Origin: Zea mays | Lineage: Eukaryota; Streptophyta; Magnoliopsida; Poales; Poaceae | DNA: 64,000 bases | Direction of reading: 5' to 3' | Assembly: GCF_902167145.1 (NCBI RefSeq) | Contig: NW_023366916.1 | Location: 1-64,000, forward strand | In this document: positions 1 through 11,884 of the stretch, piece by piece | Position numbering within the stretch: position 1 is the first letter of the stretch | Layout of the letters: each line of letters opens with the position of its first letter | The notes under the pieces: model-generated | Databases searched by the model: none | Told to the model about the DNA's origin: nothing | What the model saw: only the letters and a program-made list of their open reading frames with translations | Translations under genes and position numbers: made by a program

Positions 1-42
1 TTACTATGGTTTGGTGTTCGAAAAACAAACAAAAATAAAACC

Positions 43-51
43 AAAAAAAAA
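43..51 (-). terminator. 5S Pol III terminator T run (representative unit L1)
   Basis: A run of nine T on the minus strand directly follows the RNA 3' end at 52. Further T4-T5 runs follow within about 40 bp and could act as back-up terminators. Units with a 319 bp step have T8 here. Confidence 0.9.
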
Positions 52-170
52 GGAATGCAACACGAGGACTTCCCAGGAGGTCACCCATCCTAGTACTACT
101 CTCGCCCAAGCACGCTTAACTTCGGAGTTCTGATGGGATCCGGTGCTTTAGTGCTGGTATGATCGCATCC
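52..170 (-). rRNA. 5S rRNA gene L1 (reference description)
   Basis: A 119 nt gene for the 5S RNA of the large ribosomal subunit, made by RNA polymerase III with TFIIIA. On the minus strand it starts GGATGCGATC and ends GTTGCATTCC. The internal control region is intact: A box at 107-121 (RNA nt 50-64, core GTTAAGCGTGCTTG) and C box at 74-91 (RNA nt 80-97, core GGATGGGTGACC). The two ends pair as helix I: G1-C118, G2-U117, A3-U116, U4-A115, G5-C114, C6-G113, leaving C119 as overhang. Relative to the common plant start GGGTGC and end CACCC, the A3-U116 pair is a compensated change, which argues for a functional RNA. A BamHI-type GGATCC lies at 138-143. Confidence 0.98.
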
Positions 171-200
171 GTCATATCCTGCGTCCTCCTTCCTCTTATG
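171..200 (-). promoter_or_regulatory. 5S upstream Pol III promoter (representative unit L1)
   Basis: Reading upstream on the minus strand from the gene start at 170, there is C at -1 (position 171), GC at -12/-11 (182-181) and a TATA-like ATAA at -29 to -26 (199-196). This is the arrangement known to support plant 5S transcription. The same sequence precedes every complete gene in both blocks. It is missing only upstream of the gene cut by the 5' LTR. Confidence 0.85.
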
Positions 201-297
201 CCCACACCTCCGTGCTCGGCTCGCCCACGGCACTGGACATCCTTCCTCCGCACAAAGTACCCGAAAAACGCCCCTTAAAACAAATAAAAGGTAATTT

Positions 298-327
298 AAC
301 ACGAGAACGGTCACCCATTTTTACTAT
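298..327 (-). repeat. Spacer relict resembling the 5S C box and 3' end (representative unit)
   Basis: The spacer contains aacacgag, then a/g, then ac, then ggtcacccat. This is the same order as the gene's 3' part (60-88), with a 9 bp deletion between the blocks. On the minus strand it is followed by T-rich sequence (about 280-290), like the gene. It looks like a decayed internal duplication of the 5S 3' half. It recurs in every unit seen. Homology is inferred from an 8-mer and a 10-mer in the same order; similarity outside these is weak. Confidence 0.5.
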
Positions 328-371
328 GGTTTGGTGTTCGAAAAACAAACAAAAATAAAACCAAAAAAAAA

Positions 372-490
372 GGAATGCAACACGAGGACTTCCCAGGAGG
401 TCACCCATCCTAGTACTACTCTCGCCCAAGCACGCTTAACTTCGGAGTTCTGATGGGATCCGGTGCTTTAGTGCTGGTATGATCGCATCC
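372..490 (-). rRNA. 5S rRNA gene L2
   Basis: As L1. Confidence 0.97.
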
Positions 491-690
491 GTCATATCCT
501 GCGTCCTCCTTCCTCTTATGCCCACACCTCCGTGCTCGGCTCGCCCACGGCACTGGACATCCTTCCTCCGCACAAAGTACCCGAAAAACGCCCCTTAAAA
601 CAAATAAAAGGTAATTTAACACGAGAACGGTCACCCATTTTTACTATGGTTTGGTGTTCGAAAAACAAACAAAAATAAAACCAAAAAAAA

Positions 691-809
691 GGAATGCAAC
701 ACGAGGACTTCCCAGGAGGTCACCCATCCTAGTACTACTCTCGCCCAAGCACGCTTAACTTCGGAGTTCTGATGGGATCCGGTGCTTTAGTGCTGGTATG
801 ATCGCATCC
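691..809 (-). rRNA. 5S rRNA gene L3
   Basis: As L1 but T8 terminator (319 bp step). Confidence 0.97.
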
Positions 810-1010
810 GTCATATCCTGCGTCCTCCTTCCTCTTATGCCCACACCTCCGTGCTCGGCTCGCCCACGGCACTGGACATCCTTCCTCCGCACAAAGTACC
901 CGAAAAACGCCCCTTAAAACAAATAAAAGGTAATTTAACACGAGAACGGTCACCCATTTTTACTATGGTTTGGTGTTCGAAAAACAAACAAAAATAAAAC
1001 CAAAAAAAAA

Positions 1011-1129
1011 GGAATGCAACACGAGGACTTCCCAGGAGGTCACCCATCCTAGTACTACTCTCGCCCAAGCACGCTTAACTTCGGAGTTCTGATGGGATCC
1101 GGTGCTTTAGTGCTGGTATGATCGCATCC
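1011..1129 (-). rRNA. 5S rRNA gene L4
   Basis: As L1. Confidence 0.97.
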
Positions 1130-1330
1130 GTCATATCCTGCGTCCTCCTTCCTCTTATGCCCACACCTCCGTGCTCGGCTCGCCCACGGCACTGGACATC
1201 CTTCCTCCGCACAAAGTACCCGAAAAACGCCCCTTAAAACAAATAAAAGGTAATTTAACACGAGAACGGTCACCCATTTTTACTATGGTTTGGTGTTCGA
1301 AAAACAAACAAAAATAAAACCAAAAAAAAA

Positions 1331-1449
1331 GGAATGCAACACGAGGACTTCCCAGGAGGTCACCCATCCTAGTACTACTCTCGCCCAAGCACGCTTAACT
1401 TCGGAGTTCTGATGGGATCCGGTGCTTTAGTGCTGGTATGATCGCATCC
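1331..1449 (-). rRNA. 5S rRNA gene L5
   Basis: As L1. Confidence 0.97.
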
Positions 1450-1650
1450 GTCATATCCTGCGTCCTCCTTCCTCTTATGCCCACACCTCCGTGCTCGGCT
1501 CGCCCACGGCACTGGACATCCTTCCTCCGCACAAAGTACCCGAAAAACGCCCCTTAAAACAAATAAAAGGTAATTTAACACGAGAACGGTCACCCATTTT
1601 TACTATGGTTTGGTGTTCGAAAAACAAACAAAAATAAAACCAAAAAAAAA

Positions 1651-1769
1651 GGAATGCAACACGAGGACTTCCCAGGAGGTCACCCATCCTAGTACTACTC
1701 TCGCCCAAGCACGCTTAACTTCGGAGTTCTGATGGGATCCGGTGCTTTAGTGCTGGTATGATCGCATCC
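1651..1769 (-). rRNA. 5S rRNA gene L6
   Basis: As L1. Confidence 0.97.
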
Positions 1770-1970
1770 GTCATATCCTGCGTCCTCCTTCCTCTTATGC
1801 CCACACCTCCGTGCTCGGCTCGCCCACGGCACTGGACATCCTTCCTCCGCACAAAGTACCCGAAAAACGCCCCTTAAAACAAATAAAAGGTAATTTAACA
1901 CGAGAACGGTCACCCATTTTTACTATGGTTTGGTGTTCGAAAAACAAACAAAAATAAAACCAAAAAAAAA

Positions 1971-2089
1971 GGAATGCAACACGAGGACTTCCCAGGAGGT
2001 CACCCATCCTAGTACTACTCTCGCCCAAGCACGCTTAACTTCGGAGTTCTGATGGGATCCGGTGCTTTAGTGCTGGTATGATCGCATCC
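1971..2089 (-). rRNA. 5S rRNA gene L7
   Basis: As L1. Confidence 0.97.
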
Positions 2090-2289
2090 GTCATATCCTG
2101 CGTCCTCCTTCCTCTTATGCCCACACCTCCGTGCTCGGCTCGCCCACGGCACTGGACATCCTTCCTCCGCACAAAGTACCCGAAAAACGCCCCTTAAAAC
2201 AAATAAAAGGTAATTTAACACGAGAACGGTCACCCATTTTTACTATGGTTTGGTGTTCGAAAAACAAACAAAAATAAAACCAAAAAAAA

Positions 2290-2408
2290 GGAATGCAACA
2301 CGAGGACTTCCCAGGAGGTCACCCATCCTAGTACTACTCTCGCCCAAGCACGCTTAACTTCGGAGTTCTGATGGGATCCGGTGCTTTAGTGCTGGTATGA
2401 TCGCATCC
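2290..2408 (-). rRNA. 5S rRNA gene L8
   Basis: As L1 but T8 terminator. Confidence 0.97.
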
Positions 2409-2609
2409 GTCATATCCTGCGTCCTCCTTCCTCTTATGCCCACACCTCCGTGCTCGGCTCGCCCACGGCACTGGACATCCTTCCTCCGCACAAAGTACCC
2501 GAAAAACGCCCCTTAAAACAAATAAAAGGTAATTTAACACGAGAACGGTCACCCATTTTTACTATGGTTTGGTGTTCGAAAAACAAACAAAAATAAAACC
2601 AAAAAAAAA

Positions 2610-2728
2610 GGAATGCAACACGAGGACTTCCCAGGAGGTCACCCATCCTAGTACTACTCTCGCCCAAGCACGCTTAACTTCGGAGTTCTGATGGGATCCG
2701 GTGCTTTAGTGCTGGTATGATCGCATCC
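2610..2728 (-). rRNA. 5S rRNA gene L9
   Basis: As L1. Confidence 0.97.
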
Positions 2729-2929
2729 GTCATATCCTGCGTCCTCCTTCCTCTTATGCCCACACCTCCGTGCTCGGCTCGCCCACGGCACTGGACATCC
2801 TTCCTCCGCACAAAGTACCCGAAAAACGCCCCTTAAAACAAATAAAAGGTAATTTAACACGAGAACGGTCACCCATTTTTACTATGGTTTGGTGTTCGAA
2901 AAACAAACAAAAATAAAACCAAAAAAAAA

Positions 2930-3048
2930 GGAATGCAACACGAGGACTTCCCAGGAGGTCACCCATCCTAGTACTACTCTCGCCCAAGCACGCTTAACTT
3001 CGGAGTTCTGATGGGATCCGGTGCTTTAGTGCTGGTATGATCGCATCC
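2930..3048 (-). rRNA. 5S rRNA gene L10
   Basis: As L1. Confidence 0.97.
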
Positions 3049-3249
3049 GTCATATCCTGCGTCCTCCTTCCTCTTATGCCCACACCTCCGTGCTCGGCTC
3101 GCCCACGGCACTGGACATCCTTCCTCCGCACAAAGTACCCGAAAAACGCCCCTTAAAACAAATAAAAGGTAATTTAACACGAGAACGGTCACCCATTTTT
3201 ACTATGGTTTGGTGTTCGAAAAACAAACAAAAATAAAACCAAAAAAAAA

Positions 3250-3368
3250 GGAATGCAACACGAGGACTTCCCAGGAGGTCACCCATCCTAGTACTACTCT
3301 CGCCCAAGCACGCTTAACTTCGGAGTTCTGATGGGATCCGGTGCTTTAGTGCTGGTATGATCGCATCC
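3250..3368 (-). rRNA. 5S rRNA gene L11
   Basis: As L1. Confidence 0.97.
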
Positions 3369-3568
3369 GTCATATCCTGCGTCCTCCTTCCTCTTATGCC
3401 CACACCTCCGTGCTCGGCTCGCCCACGGCACTGGACATCCTTCCTCCGCACAAAGTACCCGAAAAACGCCCCTTAAAACAAATAAAAGGTAATTTAACAC
3501 GAGAACGGTCACCCATTTTTACTATGGTTTGGTGTTCGAAAAACAAACAAAAATAAAACCAAAAAAAA

Positions 3569-3687
3569 GGAATGCAACACGAGGACTTCCCAGGAGGTCA
3601 CCCATCCTAGTACTACTCTCGCCCAAGCACGCTTAACTTCGGAGTTCTGATGGGATCCGGTGCTTTAGTGCTGGTATGATCGCATCC
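3569..3687 (-). rRNA. 5S rRNA gene L12
   Basis: As L1 but T8 terminator. Confidence 0.97.
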
Positions 3688-3888
3688 GTCATATCCTGCG
3701 TCCTCCTTCCTCTTATGCCCACACCTCCGTGCTCGGCTCGCCCACGGCACTGGACATCCTTCCTCCGCACAAAGTACCCGAAAAACGCCCCTTAAAACAA
3801 ATAAAAGGTAATTTAACACGAGAACGGTCACCCATTTTTACTATGGTTTGGTGTTCGAAAAACAAACAAAAATAAAACCAAAAAAAAA

Positions 3889-4007
3889 GGAATGCAACAC
3901 GAGGACTTCCCAGGAGGTCACCCATCCTAGTACTACTCTCGCCCAAGCACGCTTAACTTCGGAGTTCTGATGGGATCCGGTGCTTTAGTGCTGGTATGAT
4001 CGCATCC
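3889..4007 (-). rRNA. 5S rRNA gene L13
   Basis: As L1. Confidence 0.97.
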
Positions 4008-4207
4008 GTCATATCCTGCGTCCTCCTTCCTCTTATGCCCACACCTCCGTGCTCGGCTCGCCCACGGCACTGGACATCCTTCCTCCGCACAAAGTACCCG
4101 AAAAACGCCCCTTAAAACAAATAAAAGGTAATTTAACACGAGAACGGTCACCCATTTTTACTATGGTTTGGTGTTCGAAAAACAAACAAAAATAAAACCA
4201 AAAAAAA

Positions 4208-4326
4208 GGAATGCAACACGAGGACTTCCCAGGAGGTCACCCATCCTAGTACTACTCTCGCCCAAGCACGCTTAACTTCGGAGTTCTGATGGGATCCGGT
4301 GCTTTAGTGCTGGTATGATCGCATCC
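4208..4326 (-). rRNA. 5S rRNA gene L14
   Basis: As L1 but T8 terminator. Confidence 0.97.
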
Positions 4327-4526
4327 GTCATATCCTGCGTCCTCCTTCCTCTTATGCCCACACCTCCGTGCTCGGCTCGCCCACGGCACTGGACATCCTT
4401 CCTCCGCACAAAGTACCCGAAAAACGCCCCTTAAAACAAATAAAAGGTAATTTAACACGAGAACGGTCACCCATTTTTACTATGGTTTGGTGTTCGAAAA
4501 ACAAACAAAAATAAAACCAAAAAAAA

Positions 4527-4645
4527 GGAATGCAACACGAGGACTTCCCAGGAGGTCACCCATCCTAGTACTACTCTCGCCCAAGCACGCTTAACTTCGG
4601 AGTTCTGATGGGATCCGGTGCTTTAGTGCTGGTATGATCGCATCC
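4527..4645 (-). rRNA. 5S rRNA gene L15
   Basis: As L1 but T8 terminator. Confidence 0.97.
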
Positions 4646-4846
4646 GTCATATCCTGCGTCCTCCTTCCTCTTATGCCCACACCTCCGTGCTCGGCTCGCC
4701 CACGGCACTGGACATCCTTCCTCCGCACAAAGTACCCGAAAAACGCCCCTTAAAACAAATAAAAGGTAATTTAACACGAGAACGGTCACCCATTTTTACT
4801 ATGGTTTGGTGTTCGAAAAACAAACAAAAATAAAACCAAAAAAAAA

Positions 4847-4965
4847 GGAATGCAACACGAGGACTTCCCAGGAGGTCACCCATCCTAGTACTACTCTCGC
4901 CCAAGCACGCTTAACTTCGGAGTTCTGATGGGATCCGGTGCTTTAGTGCTGGTATGATCGCATCC
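4847..4965 (-). rRNA. 5S rRNA gene L16
   Basis: As L1. Confidence 0.97.
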
Positions 4966-5166
4966 GTCATATCCTGCGTCCTCCTTCCTCTTATGCCCAC
5001 ACCTCCGTGCTCGGCTCGCCCACGGCACTGGACATCCTTCCTCCGCACAAAGTACCCGAAAAACGCCCCTTAAAACAAATAAAAGGTAATTTAACACGAG
5101 AACGGTCACCCATTTTTACTATGGTTTGGTGTTCGAAAAACAAACAAAAATAAAACCAAAAAAAAA

Positions 5167-5285
5167 GGAATGCAACACGAGGACTTCCCAGGAGGTCACC
5201 CATCCTAGTACTACTCTCGCCCAAGCACGCTTAACTTCGGAGTTCTGATGGGATCCGGTGCTTTAGTGCTGGTATGATCGCATCC
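5167..5285 (-). rRNA. 5S rRNA gene L17
   Basis: As L1. Confidence 0.97.
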
Positions 5286-5485
5286 GTCATATCCTGCGTC
5301 CTCCTTCCTCTTATGCCCACACCTCCGTGCTCGGCTCGCCCACGGCACTGGACATCCTTCCTCCGCACAAAGTACCCGAAAAACGCCCCTTAAAACAAAT
5401 AAAAGGTAATTTAACACGAGAACGGTCACCCATTTTTACTATGGTTTGGTGTTCGAAAAACAAACAAAAATAAAACCAAAAAAAA

Positions 5486-5604
5486 GGAATGCAACACGAG
5501 GACTTCCCAGGAGGTCACCCATCCTAGTACTACTCTCGCCCAAGCACGCTTAACTTCGGAGTTCTGATGGGATCCGGTGCTTTAGTGCTGGTATGATCGC
5601 ATCC
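5486..5604 (-). rRNA. 5S rRNA gene L18
   Basis: As L1 but T8 terminator. Confidence 0.97.
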
Positions 5605-5805
5605 GTCATATCCTGCGTCCTCCTTCCTCTTATGCCCACACCTCCGTGCTCGGCTCGCCCACGGCACTGGACATCCTTCCTCCGCACAAAGTACCCGAAA
5701 AACGCCCCTTAAAACAAATAAAAGGTAATTTAACACGAGAACGGTCACCCATTTTTACTATGGTTTGGTGTTCGAAAAACAAACAAAAATAAAACCAAAA
5801 AAAAA

Positions 5806-5924
5806 GGAATGCAACACGAGGACTTCCCAGGAGGTCACCCATCCTAGTACTACTCTCGCCCAAGCACGCTTAACTTCGGAGTTCTGATGGGATCCGGTGC
5901 TTTAGTGCTGGTATGATCGCATCC
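5806..5924 (-). rRNA. 5S rRNA gene L19
   Basis: As L1. Confidence 0.97.
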
Positions 5925-6125
5925 GTCATATCCTGCGTCCTCCTTCCTCTTATGCCCACACCTCCGTGCTCGGCTCGCCCACGGCACTGGACATCCTTCC
6001 TCCGCACAAAGTACCCGAAAAACGCCCCTTAAAACAAATAAAAGGTAATTTAACACGAGAACGGTCACCCATTTTTACTATGGTTTGGTGTTCGAAAAAC
6101 AAACAAAAATAAAACCAAAAAAAAA

Positions 6126-6244
6126 GGAATGCAACACGAGGACTTCCCAGGAGGTCACCCATCCTAGTACTACTCTCGCCCAAGCACGCTTAACTTCGGA
6201 GTTCTGATGGGATCCGGTGCTTTAGTGCTGGTATGATCGCATCC
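6126..6244 (-). rRNA. 5S rRNA gene L20
   Basis: As L1. Confidence 0.97.
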
Positions 6245-6445
6245 GTCATATCCTGCGTCCTCCTTCCTCTTATGCCCACACCTCCGTGCTCGGCTCGCCC
6301 ACGGCACTGGACATCCTTCCTCCGCACAAAGTACCCGAAAAACGCCCCTTAAAACAAATAAAAGGTAATTTAACACGAGAACGGTCACCCATTTTTACTA
6401 TGGTTTGGTGTTCGAAAAACAAACAAAAATAAAACCAAAAAAAAA

Positions 6446-6564
6446 GGAATGCAACACGAGGACTTCCCAGGAGGTCACCCATCCTAGTACTACTCTCGCC
6501 CAAGCACGCTTAACTTCGGAGTTCTGATGGGATCCGGTGCTTTAGTGCTGGTATGATCGCATCC
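6446..6564 (-). rRNA. 5S rRNA gene L21
   Basis: As L1. Confidence 0.97.
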
Positions 6565-6765
6565 GTCATATCCTGCGTCCTCCTTCCTCTTATGCCCACA
6601 CCTCCGTGCTCGGCTCGCCCACGGCACTGGACATCCTTCCTCCGCACAAAGTACCCGAAAAACGCCCCTTAAAACAAATAAAAGGTAATTTAACACGAGA
6701 ACGGTCACCCATTTTTACTATGGTTTGGTGTTCGAAAAACAAACAAAAATAAAACCAAAAAAAAA

Positions 6766-6884
6766 GGAATGCAACACGAGGACTTCCCAGGAGGTCACCC
6801 ATCCTAGTACTACTCTCGCCCAAGCACGCTTAACTTCGGAGTTCTGATGGGATCCGGTGCTTTAGTGCTGGTATGATCGCATCC
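6766..6884 (-). rRNA. 5S rRNA gene L22
   Basis: As L1. Confidence 0.97.
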
Positions 6885-7085
6885 GTCATATCCTGCGTCC
6901 TCCTTCCTCTTATGCCCACACCTCCGTGCTCGGCTCGCCCACGGCACTGGACATCCTTCCTCCGCACAAAGTACCCGAAAAACGCCCCTTAAAACAAATA
7001 AAAGGTAATTTAACACGAGAACGGTCACCCATTTTTACTATGGTTTGGTGTTCGAAAAACAAACAAAAATAAAACCAAAAAAAAA

Positions 7086-7204
7086 GGAATGCAACACGAG
7101 GACTTCCCAGGAGGTCACCCATCCTAGTACTACTCTCGCCCAAGCACGCTTAACTTCGGAGTTCTGATGGGATCCGGTGCTTTAGTGCTGGTATGATCGC
7201 ATCC
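7086..7204 (-). rRNA. 5S rRNA gene L23
   Basis: As L1. Confidence 0.97.
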
Positions 7205-7405
7205 GTCATATCCTGCGTCCTCCTTCCTCTTATGCCCACACCTCCGTGCTCGGCTCGCCCACGGCACTGGACATCCTTCCTCCGCACAAAGTACCCGAAA
7301 AACGCCCCTTAAAACAAATAAAAGGTAATTTAACACGAGAACGGTCACCCATTTTTACTATGGTTTGGTGTTCGAAAAACAAACAAAAATAAAACCAAAA
7401 AAAAA

Positions 7406-7524
7406 GGAATGCAACACGAGGACTTCCCAGGAGGTCACCCATCCTAGTACTACTCTCGCCCAAGCACGCTTAACTTCGGAGTTCTGATGGGATCCGGTGC
7501 TTTAGTGCTGGTATGATCGCATCC
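7406..7524 (-). rRNA. 5S rRNA gene L24
   Basis: As L1. Confidence 0.97.
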
Positions 7525-7725
7525 GTCATATCCTGCGTCCTCCTTCCTCTTATGCCCACACCTCCGTGCTCGGCTCGCCCACGGCACTGGACATCCTTCC
7601 TCCGCACAAAGTACCCGAAAAACGCCCCTTAAAACAAATAAAAGGTAATTTAACACGAGAACGGTCACCCATTTTTACTATGGTTTGGTGTTCGAAAAAC
7701 AAACAAAAATAAAACCAAAAAAAAA

Positions 7726-7844
7726 GGAATGCAACACGAGGACTTCCCAGGAGGTCACCCATCCTAGTACTACTCTCGCCCAAGCACGCTTAACTTCGGA
7801 GTTCTGATGGGATCCGGTGCTTTAGTGCTGGTATGATCGCATCC
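7726..7844 (-). rRNA. 5S rRNA gene L25
   Basis: As L1. Confidence 0.97.
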
Positions 7845-8045
7845 GTCATATCCTGCGTCCTCCTTCCTCTTATGCCCACACCTCCGTGCTCGGCTCGCCC
7901 ACGGCACTGGACATCCTTCCTCCGCACAAAGTACCCGAAAAACGCCCCTTAAAACAAATAAAAGGTAATTTAACACGAGAACGGTCACCCATTTTTACTA
8001 TGGTTTGGTGTTCGAAAAACAAACAAAAATAAAACCAAAAAAAAA

Positions 8046-8164
8046 GGAATGCAACACGAGGACTTCCCAGGAGGTCACCCATCCTAGTACTACTCTCGCC
8101 CAAGCACGCTTAACTTCGGAGTTCTGATGGGATCCGGTGCTTTAGTGCTGGTATGATCGCATCC
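8046..8164 (-). rRNA. 5S rRNA gene L26
   Basis: As L1. Confidence 0.97.
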
Positions 8165-8365
8165 GTCATATCCTGCGTCCTCCTTCCTCTTATGCCCACA
8201 CCTCCGTGCTCGGCTCGCCCACGGCACTGGACATCCTTCCTCCGCACAAAGTACCCGAAAAACGCCCCTTAAAACAAATAAAAGGTAATTTAACACGAGA
8301 ACGGTCACCCATTTTTACTATGGTTTGGTGTTCGAAAAACAAACAAAAATAAAACCAAAAAAAAA

Positions 8366-8484
8366 GGAATGCAACACGAGGACTTCCCAGGAGGTCACCC
8401 ATCCTAGTACTACTCTCGCCCAAGCACGCTTAACTTCGGAGTTCTGATGGGATCCGGTGCTTTAGTGCTGGTATGATCGCATCC
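8366..8484 (-). rRNA. 5S rRNA gene L27
   Basis: As L1. Confidence 0.97.
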
Positions 8485-8685
8485 GTCATATCCTGCGTCC
8501 TCCTTCCTCTTATGCCCACACCTCCGTGCTCGGCTCGCCCACGGCACTGGACATCCTTCCTCCGCACAAAGTACCCGAAAAACGCCCCTTAAAACAAATA
8601 AAAGGTAATTTAACACGAGAACGGTCACCCATTTTTACTATGGTTTGGTGTTCGAAAAACAAACAAAAATAAAACCAAAAAAAAA

Positions 8686-8804
8686 GGAATGCAACACGAG
8701 GACTTCCCAGGAGGTCACCCATCCTAGTACTACTCTCGCCCAAGCACGCTTAACTTCGGAGTTCTGATGGGATCCGGTGCTTTAGTGCTGGTATGATCGC
8801 ATCC
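8686..8804 (-). rRNA. 5S rRNA gene L28
   Basis: As L1. Confidence 0.97.
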
Positions 8805-9005
8805 GTCATATCCTGCGTCCTCCTTCCTCTTATGCCCACACCTCCGTGCTCGGCTCGCCCACGGCACTGGACATCCTTCCTCCGCACAAAGTACCCGAAA
8901 AACGCCCCTTAAAACAAATAAAAGGTAATTTAACACGAGAACGGTCACCCATTTTTACTATGGTTTGGTGTTCGAAAAACAAACAAAAATAAAACCAAAA
9001 AAAAA

Positions 9006-9124
9006 GGAATGCAACACGAGGACTTCCCAGGAGGTCACCCATCCTAGTACTACTCTCGCCCAAGCACGCTTAACTTCGGAGTTCTGATGGGATCCGGTGC
9101 TTTAGTGCTGGTATGATCGCATCC
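9006..9124 (-). rRNA. 5S rRNA gene L29
   Basis: As L1. Confidence 0.97.
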
Positions 9125-9324
9125 GTCATATCCTGCGTCCTCCTTCCTCTTATGCCCACACCTCCGTGCTCGGCTCGCCCACGGCACTGGACATCCTTCC
9201 TCCGCACAAAGTACCCGAAAAACGCCCCTTAAAACAAATAAAAGGTAATTTAACACGAGAACGGTCACCCATTTTTACTATGGTTTGGTGTTCGAAAAAC
9301 AAACAAAAATAAAACCAAAAAAAA

Positions 9325-9443
9325 GGAATGCAACACGAGGACTTCCCAGGAGGTCACCCATCCTAGTACTACTCTCGCCCAAGCACGCTTAACTTCGGAG
9401 TTCTGATGGGATCCGGTGCTTTAGTGCTGGTATGATCGCATCC
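9325..9443 (-). rRNA. 5S rRNA gene L30
   Basis: As L1 but T8 terminator. Confidence 0.97.
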
Positions 9444-9644
9444 GTCATATCCTGCGTCCTCCTTCCTCTTATGCCCACACCTCCGTGCTCGGCTCGCCCA
9501 CGGCACTGGACATCCTTCCTCCGCACAAAGTACCCGAAAAACGCCCCTTAAAACAAATAAAAGGTAATTTAACACGAGAACGGTCACCCATTTTTACTAT
9601 GGTTTGGTGTTCGAAAAACAAACAAAAATAAAACCAAAAAAAAA

Positions 9645-9763
9645 GGAATGCAACACGAGGACTTCCCAGGAGGTCACCCATCCTAGTACTACTCTCGCCC
9701 AAGCACGCTTAACTTCGGAGTTCTGATGGGATCCGGTGCTTTAGTGCTGGTATGATCGCATCC
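9645..9763 (-). rRNA. 5S rRNA gene L31
   Basis: As L1. Confidence 0.97.
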
Positions 9764-9964
9764 GTCATATCCTGCGTCCTCCTTCCTCTTATGCCCACAC
9801 CTCCGTGCTCGGCTCGCCCACGGCACTGGACATCCTTCCTCCGCACAAAGTACCCGAAAAACGCCCCTTAAAACAAATAAAAGGTAATTTAACACGAGAA
9901 CGGTCACCCATTTTTACTATGGTTTGGTGTTCGAAAAACAAACAAAAATAAAACCAAAAAAAAA

Positions 9965-10083
9965 GGAATGCAACACGAGGACTTCCCAGGAGGTCACCCA
10001 TCCTAGTACTACTCTCGCCCAAGCACGCTTAACTTCGGAGTTCTGATGGGATCCGGTGCTTTAGTGCTGGTATGATCGCATCC
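9965..10083 (-). rRNA. 5S rRNA gene L32
   Basis: As L1. Confidence 0.97.
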
Positions 10084-10284
10084 GTCATATCCTGCGTCCT
10101 CCTTCCTCTTATGCCCACACCTCCGTGCTCGGCTCGCCCACGGCACTGGACATCCTTCCTCCGCACAAAGTACCCGAAAAACGCCCCTTAAAACAAATAA
10201 AAGGTAATTTAACACGAGAACGGTCACCCATTTTTACTATGGTTTGGTGTTCGAAAAACAAACAAAAATAAAACCAAAAAAAAA

Positions 10285-10403
10285 GGAATGCAACACGAGG
10301 ACTTCCCAGGAGGTCACCCATCCTAGTACTACTCTCGCCCAAGCACGCTTAACTTCGGAGTTCTGATGGGATCCGGTGCTTTAGTGCTGGTATGATCGCA
10401 TCC
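10285..10403 (-). rRNA. 5S rRNA gene L33
   Basis: As L1. Confidence 0.97.
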
Positions 10404-10604
10404 GTCATATCCTGCGTCCTCCTTCCTCTTATGCCCACACCTCCGTGCTCGGCTCGCCCACGGCACTGGACATCCTTCCTCCGCACAAAGTACCCGAAAA
10501 ACGCCCCTTAAAACAAATAAAAGGTAATTTAACACGAGAACGGTCACCCATTTTTACTATGGTTTGGTGTTCGAAAAACAAACAAAAATAAAACCAAAAA
10601 AAAA

Positions 10605-10723
10605 GGAATGCAACACGAGGACTTCCCAGGAGGTCACCCATCCTAGTACTACTCTCGCCCAAGCACGCTTAACTTCGGAGTTCTGATGGGATCCGGTGCT
10701 TTAGTGCTGGTATGATCGCATCC
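10605..10723 (-). rRNA. 5S rRNA gene L34
   Basis: As L1. Confidence 0.97.
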
Positions 10724-10924
10724 GTCATATCCTGCGTCCTCCTTCCTCTTATGCCCACACCTCCGTGCTCGGCTCGCCCACGGCACTGGACATCCTTCCT
10801 CCGCACAAAGTACCCGAAAAACGCCCCTTAAAACAAATAAAAGGTAATTTAACACGAGAACGGTCACCCATTTTTACTATGGTTTGGTGTTCGAAAAACA
10901 AACAAAAATAAAACCAAAAAAAAA

Positions 10925-11043
10925 GGAATGCAACACGAGGACTTCCCAGGAGGTCACCCATCCTAGTACTACTCTCGCCCAAGCACGCTTAACTTCGGAG
11001 TTCTGATGGGATCCGGTGCTTTAGTGCTGGTATGATCGCATCC
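10925..11043 (-). rRNA. 5S rRNA gene L35
   Basis: As L1. Confidence 0.97.
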
Positions 11044-11244
11044 GTCATATCCTGCGTCCTCCTTCCTCTTATGCCCACACCTCCGTGCTCGGCTCGCCCA
11101 CGGCACTGGACATCCTTCCTCCGCACAAAGTACCCGAAAAACGCCCCTTAAAACAAATAAAAGGTAATTTAACACGAGAACGGTCACCCATTTTTACTAT
11201 GGTTTGGTGTTCGAAAAACAAACAAAAATAAAACCAAAAAAAAA

Positions 11245-11363
11245 GGAATGCAACACGAGGACTTCCCAGGAGGTCACCCATCCTAGTACTACTCTCGCCC
11301 AAGCACGCTTAACTTCGGAGTTCTGATGGGATCCGGTGCTTTAGTGCTGGTATGATCGCATCC
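11245..11363 (-). rRNA. 5S rRNA gene L36
   Basis: As L1. Confidence 0.97.
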
Positions 11364-11564
11364 GTCATATCCTGCGTCCTCCTTCCTCTTATGCCCACAC
11401 CTCCGTGCTCGGCTCGCCCACGGCACTGGACATCCTTCCTCCGCACAAAGTACCCGAAAAACGCCCCTTAAAACAAATAAAAGGTAATTTAACACGAGAA
11501 CGGTCACCCATTTTTACTATGGTTTGGTGTTCGAAAAACAAACAAAAATAAAACCAAAAAAAAA

Positions 11565-11683
11565 GGAATGCAACACGAGGACTTCCCAGGAGGTCACCCA
11601 TCCTAGTACTACTCTCGCCCAAGCACGCTTAACTTCGGAGTTCTGATGGGATCCGGTGCTTTAGTGCTGGTATGATCGCATCC
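11565..11683 (-). rRNA. 5S rRNA gene L37
   Basis: As L1. Confidence 0.97.
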
Positions 11684-11884
11684 GTCATATCCTGCGTCCT
11701 CCTTCCTCTTATGCCCACACCTCCGTGCTCGGCTCGCCCACGGCACTGGACATCCTTCCTCCGCACAAAGTACCCGAAAAACGCCCCTTAAAACAAATAA
11801 AAGGTAATTTAACACGAGAACGGTCACCCATTTTTACTATGGTTTGGTGTTCGAAAAACAAACAAAAATAAAACCAAAAAAAAA

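Noticed and set aside
96..429. Minus-strand frames of 72, 77 and 104 codons recurring every 320 bp, and 66-codon plus-strand frames in some units
   Set aside because: They cross the 5S gene and spacer and repeat only because the array repeats. The 104- and 66-codon versions appear only where an A run gains one base. No coding signal.
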